Below, in pieces: positions 44,548 to 48,691 of a DNA stretch of 48,691 nucleotides; the first letter of the stretch is position 1, and each line of letters starts with the position of its first letter. The notes under the pieces were generated by a model. It saw nothing but the letters and a program-made list of their open reading frames with translations. It had not been told where the DNA came from and made no database searches. The translations under genes and the position numbers were made by a program. The stretch is from Bacteroidales bacterium UBA4284 (GTDB lineage Bacteria > Bacteroidota > Bacteroidia > Bacteroidales > UBA932), in contig DGVM01000201.1 of NCBI GenBank assembly GCA_002395925.1, positions 1,487 through 50,177 on the forward strand, read 5' to 3'.

Positions 44548-44832
44548 ATGGCACAGAATATCAAGCTGAAAATAGCCGGTATAGAATACCCCATGGTCGC
44601 TGCGACTCCCGAAATGGAGCAGGCCATGCGCACTGCTGCGGACGAGATTAACCGCAAGTACGCCTCCTACGATGCCAAGTATCCCGACCGCACTCCGCTC
44701 GACAAACTTATCATCGTGACGCTCAATGAGACGGTAAACCGCATCGCCTGTCAGAATCTCATGAAGCAGCTTGGAGCGGAAGCAAAGGACCTCAAGGACG
44801 AGACGGACGCATATCTCGCCAGCATCAAGTAA
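44548..44832 (+). CDS. zapA: Cell division protein ZapA
   Basis: 94 aa. N-terminal beta segment IKLKIAGIEYPMVAA followed by EMEQAMRTAADEINRKYASYDAKYPDRTPLDKLIIVTLNETVNRI and a C-terminal coiled coil, the ZapA fold that binds and cross-links FtsZ filaments. Usual length for Bacteroidota. Downstream lies a 265-nt spacer with a structured RNA candidate, then rny. Confidence 0.88.
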   Translation: MAQNIKLKIAGIEYPMVAATPEMEQAMRTAADEINRKYASYDAKYPDRTPLDKLIIVTLNETVNRIACQNLMKQLGAEAKDLKDETDAYLASIK

Positions 44833-45025
44833 GATAGCCGCCAGGCCCAAGAGCTGAAAACATCAAAGTTCTTTCAGAACCGGGAAAGTTCGTGGCGAGG
44901 AAGGCAGGCCCGCAGCATGGCGGGATCCCCGATACGCACCGGCCCCCAAATCATTATTGCCCACAATTTTCGGACAATTCGGCTGACGGCATTATGGCAC
45001 CGCAACTGCGGTGCCATATTTTTTT
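44833..45025 (+). ncRNA. Structured RNA candidate between zapA and rny (6S-like position)
   Basis: A GC-rich, non-coding segment of about 190 nt that ends in a strong intrinsic terminator. Possible stems: CGCCA (44839-44843) with TGGCG (44893-44897), enclosing CTGAAA (44854-44859) with TTTCAG (44872-44877), and a separate hairpin CCCGC/GCGGG (44909-44924, loop AGCATG). In Proteobacteria the 6S RNA gene ssrS lies directly downstream of zapA, and the size is right, so 6S RNA is the leading guess; the central bubble typical of 6S is not clearly drawn by hand. A structured 3' UTR of zapA is the alternative. No own promoter was seen. Confidence 0.45.
44993..45025 (+). terminator. Strong rho-independent terminator
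   Basis: Stem TATGGCACCGC / GCGGTGCCATA (11 bp, perfect) with loop AACT, followed by seven T (45019-45025). It ends the zapA/RNA transcript before the rny promoter. Confidence 0.9.
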
Positions 45026-45069
45026 CCCTAAAAATATGCAGCCAAAATGCGTATAATGCAATTTTTTCT

Positions 45070-45077
45070 TAAATTTG
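45070..45077 (+). promoter_or_regulatory. -7 element of rny (TAAATTTG)
   Basis: Exact TAnnTTTG match 20 nt before the ATG at 45098, downstream of the intrinsic terminator, so rny is transcribed on its own. Confidence 0.6.
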
Positions 45078-45097
45078 TAAGATAAAACTATATATAT

Positions 45098-46636
45098 ATG
45101 ATTTTGTACTATATCCTAGCAGCCGTTGCCGGTGCCGTTATCGCCCTGGCAATATATATAGCCGTCAGCCGGGCAAACGCCCACAGCAAGGCTGCGGCCA
45201 TCATCGAAAAAGCCGAACTTGAGGGCGAAAACATCAAGCAGCAGAAGATTCTCCAGGCCAAGGAAAAATTCCTTCAGCTCAAGAGCGAGCACGATCAGAA
45301 AGTGAATCAGCGCAACAACGAGCTGCGAGAGCGCGAGAATGCCATAAAGTCCCGTGAATCACAGCTTAAGGAACAGGCATCCGAACTTGGCAAGCGCCAG
45401 CACGACCTCGATTCCCAGAAGGGACAGGTTAATGCCCAGCGAGCCGCTCTCGAGGCAAAGATGGAAGAGACCGAGCAACTTCGTGCCCAGGCCAACCGCC
45501 AGCTCGAGACAATAGCCGGCATGAGTGCGCAGGAGGCTAAGAACATGCTCGTCGAAAACATGAAGGCCGAGGCCCGCACAGAGGCGCAGGCTTACATCAA
45601 CGACGCCATGGACGAGGCTCGCCTGAATGCTGCAAAAGAGGCCAAACGTATAGTAATCAACACGATTCAGCGTACCGCCACAGAGACGGCCATAGAGAAT
45701 GCGGTCACTACTTTCCCCATCGACAACGACGAGGTCAAAGGACGCATCATCGGCCGCGAAGGACGCAACATCCGGGCACTCGAGGCCGCTACGGGCGTGG
45801 AAATCGTAGTCGACGATACCCCCGACGCCATTCTTATCAGCGCATTCGATCCGGTCCGCCGCGAGGTCGCCCGTCTGTCGCTCCATCAGCTTGTCATCGA
45901 CGGCCGTATCCATCCGGCCCGAATCGAAGAGGTTGTCGCCAAGGTCAGCAAGCAGCTCGAAGAAGAGATTCTCGAGACCGGCAAACGTACCTGCATCGAC
46001 CTCGGCATACACGGACTCAACCTCGAGCTCGTACGCATGATTGGCCGCATGAAATACCGCAGCTCCTATGGCCAGAACCTTCTCCAGCACTCCAGGGAAG
46101 TTGCCAACATCTGCGCCATCATGGCATCCGAGCTCGGGCTTAACCCCAAGATCGCAAAACGGGCCGGTCTCCTTCACGATATCGGCAAGGTATCGGAAGA
46201 AGAGCCTGAACTGCCTCACGCACTCCTGGGAGCCAAGATTGCCGAGCAGTACAAGGAGCGCCCCGAGATAGTCAACTGTATCGGAGCCCACCACGAGGAA
46301 ATGGAGATGAATACCATTTATGCACCTCTTGTCCTTGTCGGTGATGCCATTTCCGGAGCCCGTCCCGGCGCCCGCAGGGAGGTTATCGAGTCTTATATCA
46401 AGCGCCTCAAGGGCATGGAAGACCTTGCCGCATCTTATCCCGGCGTAACCAAATCATACGCCATTCAGGCCGGCAGGGAACTCCGCGTCATCGTTGGTGC
46501 TGACGAGGTTACCGATGATCAGGCAGCACGCCTTTCCACGGATATCGCCCAGCGCATCCAGGATGAGATGACTTATCCCGGACAGGTAAAGATTACGGTT
46601 ATCCGCGAAACCCGCAGCGTCGCCATCGCAAAATAG
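45098..46636 (+). CDS. rny: Ribonuclease Y
   Basis: 512 aa membrane-anchored endoribonuclease that starts mRNA decay. N-terminal helix (about 2-22), long charged coiled coil (about 25-160), KH domain ([43 protein letters not shown]) and HD domain with catalytic pair AGLLHDIGK and further His in GAHHEEME. The C-terminus [12 protein letters not shown] is typical. Normal length. Confidence 0.97.
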   Translation: MILYYILAAVAGAVIALAIYIAVSRANAHSKAAAIIEKAELEGENIKQQKILQAKEKFLQLKSEHDQKVNQRNNELRERENAIKSRESQLKEQASELGKRQHDLDSQKGQVNAQRAALEAKMEETEQLRAQANRQLETIAGMSAQEAKNMLVENMKAEARTEAQAYINDAMDEARLNAAKEAKRIVINTIQRTATETAIENAVTTFPIDNDEVKGRIIGREGRNIRALEAATGVEIVVDDTPDAILISAFDPVRREVARLSLHQLVIDGRIHPARIEEVVAKVSKQLEEEILETGKRTCIDLGIHGLNLELVRMIGRMKYRSSYGQNLLQHSREVANICAIMASELGLNPKIAKRAGLLHDIGKVSEEEPELPHALLGAKIAEQYKERPEIVNCIGAHHEEMEMNTIYAPLVLVGDAISGARPGARREVIESYIKRLKGMEDLAASYPGVTKSYAIQAGRELRVIVGADEVTDDQAARLSTDIAQRIQDEMTYPGQVKITVIRETRSVAIAK

Positions 46637-46644
46637 CGGCAGGC

Positions 46645-47238
46645 TTAAATCACATAAATCCTGAGACCGGCGTCTGCCGTTCTCAGGATTTGTCGCATCA
46701 GGCGCTTGTCGAGGGCTATGCAGCCGCCGGTCCAAGTTTTGGCGCCCTTGCAGTGAATGAATATTGCAGAGCCTTTGGGATACTCGCAGGCCTGATTGAA
46801 ATCCGTCTGCATACCAAGGTCGTACTCGGGGCTCAGTTCCCACATCCTTTCTCCGGCAGGCTCCTCGGAAAGTGAATCCATGTCTGACGAATACTCCGAG
46901 GGCTTGATTATCTTGTTGTACCAGCGTCCGGGGGAGTCGCAGGCTATGGTCCCCGGGCTTATCGCGAGAAAGGGAAGTATGCATCCGGGATCGGGCTCTA
47001 TCCCGAAGGCGAACAGGGGACGCAGTTCGCCAAGAGGGGTTTTGGCGTCGCCCTCCCGCTGCTTGCCGGTGCCGTTCTTCCCTATGAATGCAGTGCCCCT
47101 GTGCAGCAGCCACCATTCGCCTTCGTTTTTGGTGTAATAGCGCACCCGGGCCTCGGACCCGGAGGTCTGCTCGACGACGAGCAATTGCCGGGCTGACTTG
47201 TCGCCGGCGTACATTCTCTTTACTTCCTTGCAGGTCAT
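46645..47238 (-). CDS. L,D-transpeptidase (YkuD) domain protein without visible export signal
   Basis: 197 aa from the ATG at 47238. FIGKNGTGKQREGDAKTPLGELRPL opens the YkuD domain and AIFIHCKGAKTWTGGCIALDKRLM carries the catalytic His and Cys (HxxG...T-G-G-C). Such enzymes cross-link or trim peptidoglycan in the periplasm, but this N-terminus (TCKEVKRMYAGDKSARQLLVVEQ) is not a signal peptide, and upstream in-frame extension only gives a shadow of the permease gene. The start overlaps the permease stop by 4 nt (ATGA). Location and substrate are therefore open. Its 3' end contains the long hairpin at 46656-46691. Confidence 0.78.
   Translation of the reverse strand: MTCKEVKRMYAGDKSARQLLVVEQTSGSEARVRYYTKNEGEWWLLHRGTAFIGKNGTGKQREGDAKTPLGELRPLFAFGIEPDPGCILPFLAISPGTIACDSPGRWYNKIIKPSEYSSDMDSLSEEPAGERMWELSPEYDLGMQTDFNQACEYPKGSAIFIHCKGAKTWTGGCIALDKRLMRQILRTADAGLRIYVI
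46656..46691. terminator. Long hairpin at the convergent rny / L,D-transpeptidase ends
   Basis: AAATCCTGAGA pairs with TCTCAGGATTT (11 bp, perfect); after one C-T mismatch CGGC pairs with GCCG around loop GTCT. It lies 20 nt after the rny stop and inside the last codons of the minus-strand gene (encoding ...QILRTADAGLRIY...). There is no proper T tract, so it may work as a bidirectional terminator or as an RNA 3'-end stabiliser. Confidence 0.55.
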
Positions 47239-48023
47239 TTCTTTATGAACAATATTGCCATCAGTGGCAGGGCTATGAGCGCCATGGTTGCGCTGATGGG
47301 AAGGTAAATGCCGAAGCTTACGTATTGTACAACCAGGTAAGTGATAAGAAGCAGTCCAACCCCCATCGCCGAGCTTATGATGTAATGGATTCTGATATCG
47401 TCTTTCTTGCACAGGATGCGGCTCAGGTTGGGGACGCCCAGGGAGATGAAACCGATGGGACCGCAGATGCTCACAGCGCTGGTTACAAGGAACATGATGG
47501 CAAGAAGGCTCAGCGCCTTATGGAGTCTGCTCAGCTCTGTCTGTCCGCGGAAGTGTGCGGTAAGCCGCTTGCTGTCCAGTATGGCGGCGGCAAGTCCGAC
47601 TGCAAACAGGCACAGCGAGAAAATGATGTCGCCGGTGGTGACGCCCTCGAGCCGGAAATTGGCTGCACCCCAGAGGTAATACTGCTTGAGCAGCTCGCCG
47701 TTGGGGGCGTTAGTCACGACGATAGTACCCAGAGATCCGATGAATGTGCCGAACAGGATGCCGAAGGTTATGAGGCTCTGTGTATTGACCCTCAGGGTGA
47801 CCAGGAAGCACACGAGGGTGCATACGAGGGTGCATACGAAACTGCCGACAGTAAGCGAGCACCACCCGGTCATTGTGGCGGCGGCAGCTCCCAGGCAGGC
47901 GGCGCTGCCAAGTCCGAGGCTGTAAACGTCTCCAAGCTGGTTGCGCCAGAGATATTGCATCTGGATGCCGCCCACGGGGAGGGCGATGCCGGACAGCAGG
48001 ACGTATAGAAGACTCAATAGCAT
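47235..48023 (-). CDS. FecCD-family ABC transporter permease lacking the first membrane helix
   Basis: 262 aa from the ATG at 48023. It aligns by eye to BtuC/FecCD from the second helix onward: VLLSGIALPVGGIQMQYLWRNQLGDVYSLGLGSAACLG, the TFGILFGTFIGS helix, the YYLWGAANF segment, the ATPase-contacting loop CGPIGFISLGVPNLSRILCKKDDIR and the C-terminal YLPISATMALIALPLMAILF. About 60 N-terminal residues (helix 1 and its periplasmic loop) are missing compared with the usual 320-340 aa. A -7 element just upstream supports this short start, and a longer frame to 48191 crosses the divergent GH3 gene. No ATPase or binding-protein gene is adjacent. Iron or cobalamin uptake is the family role; the substrate here is unknown. 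Confidence 0.75.
   Translation of the reverse strand: MLLSLLYVLLSGIALPVGGIQMQYLWRNQLGDVYSLGLGSAACLGAAAATMTGWCSLTVGSFVCTLVCTLVCFLVTLRVNTQSLITFGILFGTFIGSLGTIVVTNAPNGELLKQYYLWGAANFRLEGVTTGDIIFSLCLFAVGLAAAILDSKRLTAHFRGQTELSRLHKALSLLAIMFLVTSAVSICGPIGFISLGVPNLSRILCKKDDIRIHYIISSAMGVGLLLITYLVVQYVSFGIYLPISATMALIALPLMAILFIKK
47812..47835. repeat. Tandem 12-bp repeat inside the permease gene
   Basis: ACGAGGGTGCAT occurs twice in direct tandem, giving the repeated peptide CTLV within a membrane helix (FVCTLVCTLVCFLV). The frame is preserved. Confidence 0.7.
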
Positions 48024-48030
48024 ATCTTTA

Positions 48031-48038
48031 CAAATATA
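48031..48038 (-). promoter_or_regulatory. -7 element of the permease operon (TATATTTG)
   Basis: Exact TAnnTTTG match on the minus strand ending 7 nt before the ATG at 48023. Confidence 0.55.
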
Positions 48039-48051
48039 CGGATATTTTTCG

Positions 48052-48059
48052 TATGTTTG
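48052..48059 (+). promoter_or_regulatory. -7 element of the GH3 gene (TATGTTTG)
   Basis: Exact TAnnTTTG match ending 4 nt before the ATG at 48064; a TTTA lies 21 nt upstream as a possible -33 element. Confidence 0.55.
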
Positions 48060-48063
48060 TGCT

Positions 48064-48691
48064 ATGCTGACCGTACTGATGACGCTGCTGCTTGCAGCTG
48101 GCCCTGCGCCCTCCGAGCGCGCTTCGGAAATAGTTTCCAGGCTCACTCTCGAGCAGAAAGCATCCCTGATGATGCATACGAGCTCCGCCATTCCTCAGCA
48201 GGGCATTCCCGCATATAACTGGTGGAACGAAGCCCTCCATGGCGTGGCCAGGAGCGGAAAGGCAACGGTGTTCCCCCAGCCTGTCGGCATGGCCGCCACT
48301 TTCGACGAAGCTCTCGTGGAAGAAGTGTTCACCGCGGTCAGCGACGAAGCCAGGATCAAGAACCGTCAGGCAAGGGAGCAGGGCAACGTGGGCTGGTACA
48401 ACGGCATCACGTTCTGGACGCCCAACATCAACATTTTCCGCGATCCTCGATGGGGACGCGGAATGGAAACATACGGCGAGGATCCATACCTTACCGGCCT
48501 GCTCGGAATGGCCGTCGTGCGCGGCCTTCAAGGCGATCCTGACTCTCCGGTGCTCAAGGCCCATGCCTGCGCAAAGCATTTCGCGGTACATTCTGGCCCG
48601 GAATGGAACCGTCACAGCTTCAACGCCGAAGTGTCCGAACGCGACCTTCGCGAGACGTATCTGCCTGCATTCAAAGACCTTGTGACCAAGG
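48064..48691 (+). CDS. GH3 glycoside hydrolase, 5' part (beta-xylosidase/beta-glucosidase type)
   Basis: About 209 codons before the window edge. A short hydrophobic N-terminus (MLTVLMTLLLAAGPAPS) is a probable signal peptide. The GH3 N-terminal barrel is well matched: LTLEQKASLM, YNWWNEALHGVARSGKATVFPQPVGMAATFD, WTPNINIFRDPRWGRGMETYGEDPYLTG, KHFAVHSGPE and SERDLRETYLPAF. The NWWNEALHGVAR and WTPNINIFRDPRWGR motifs point to the xylosidase/arabinosidase-like branch. The nucleophile Asp region lies outside the window. Confidence 0.93.
   Translation, partial: MLTVLMTLLLAAGPAPSERASEIVSRLTLEQKASLMMHTSSAIPQQGIPAYNWWNEALHGVARSGKATVFPQPVGMAATFDEALVEEVFTAVSDEARIKNRQAREQGNVGWYNGITFWTPNINIFRDPRWGRGMETYGEDPYLTGLLGMAVVRGLQGDPDSPVLKAHACAKHFAVHSGPEWNRHSFNAEVSERDLRETYLPAFKDLVTK

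Noticed and set aside
44833..44992. SRP RNA or RNase P RNA in the zapA-rny gap
   Set aside because: The SRP core (GGAA-type tetraloop with AGCA strand) and the RNase P GAGGAAAGTC core are not present in order.

Overview
The window is a stretch of chromosome from a Bacteroidota bacterium, almost certainly order Bacteroidales. Evidence: Rho with a long low-complexity N-terminal insertion, Bacteroidota-type LptD, DUF4301, GSCFA and NTP_transf_5 families, a ZapA/RNase Y pair, and many promoters with the Bacteroidota -7 element TAnnTTTG. Shine-Dalgarno sequences are not evident. Coding DNA is moderately GC-rich and spacers are short and AT-rich. I cannot fix the genus; a Rikenellaceae- or Cryptobacteroides-like gut lineage would fit. 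I see no IS element, integrase, CRISPR array, tRNA or rRNA.

Layout. 1-1429: 5' part of rho (minus). 1490-2728: membrane-anchored PHP hydrolase. 2600-8203 (minus): operon lptD, GT2 polyprenyl-phosphate glycosyltransferase, GtrA flippase, ArnT-like GT-C transferase, a lipid-linked sugar transfer cassette coupled to the LPS export barrel. 8254-9420: SPOR-domain amidase. 9717-13232: dnaA, pepD, rpe. 13210-13827 (minus): birA. 13864-17298: ftsH, cdsA, psd. 17321-21282 (minus): DUF4301, pdxB, DUF721/DciA-like, recF. 21360-22791: TPR membrane protein and yebC. 22816-28357: GSCFA protein, outer-membrane protein, 5'-nucleotidase, small AraC-type regulator, ffh.

28394-44232 is a surface polysaccharide locus: PHP tyrosine phosphatase, SLBB export protein, Wzz, a three-gene nonulosonate module (CTP_transf_3 cytidylyltransferase, NeuB-type synthase, KdsC-like HAD phosphatase), Wzx, a protein with the three bacterial sialyltransferase motifs (DDG, HP, ST), a Wzy-like polymerase, two GT4 enzymes, an RmlD-like reductase, an NTP_transf_5 protein and a WecA-like initiating transferase. 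The module resembles the KDN pathway of Bacteroides thetaiotaomicron (synthase, 9-phosphate phosphatase, CMP-KDN synthetase), so my leading reading is a KDN- or sialic-acid-like capsule or O-antigen. A perfect 20-bp palindrome abuts the promoter at the head of the locus.

44266-46636: small coiled-coil protein, zapA, a probable structured RNA ending in a strong intrinsic terminator, and rny. 46645-48023 (minus): a FecCD-type permease lacking its first membrane helix, coupled to an L,D-transpeptidase without an export signal. 48064-end: start of a GH3 glycosidase.

Two promoter themes recur. Several genes have TAnnTTTG ending only 4-8 nt before the start codon, predicting leaderless or nearly leaderless mRNAs. 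Two divergent pairs (lptD/amidase and birA/ftsH) have interleaved, face-to-face -7 elements that should exclude one another. All functions are inferred from sequence reading only; no database search was run.
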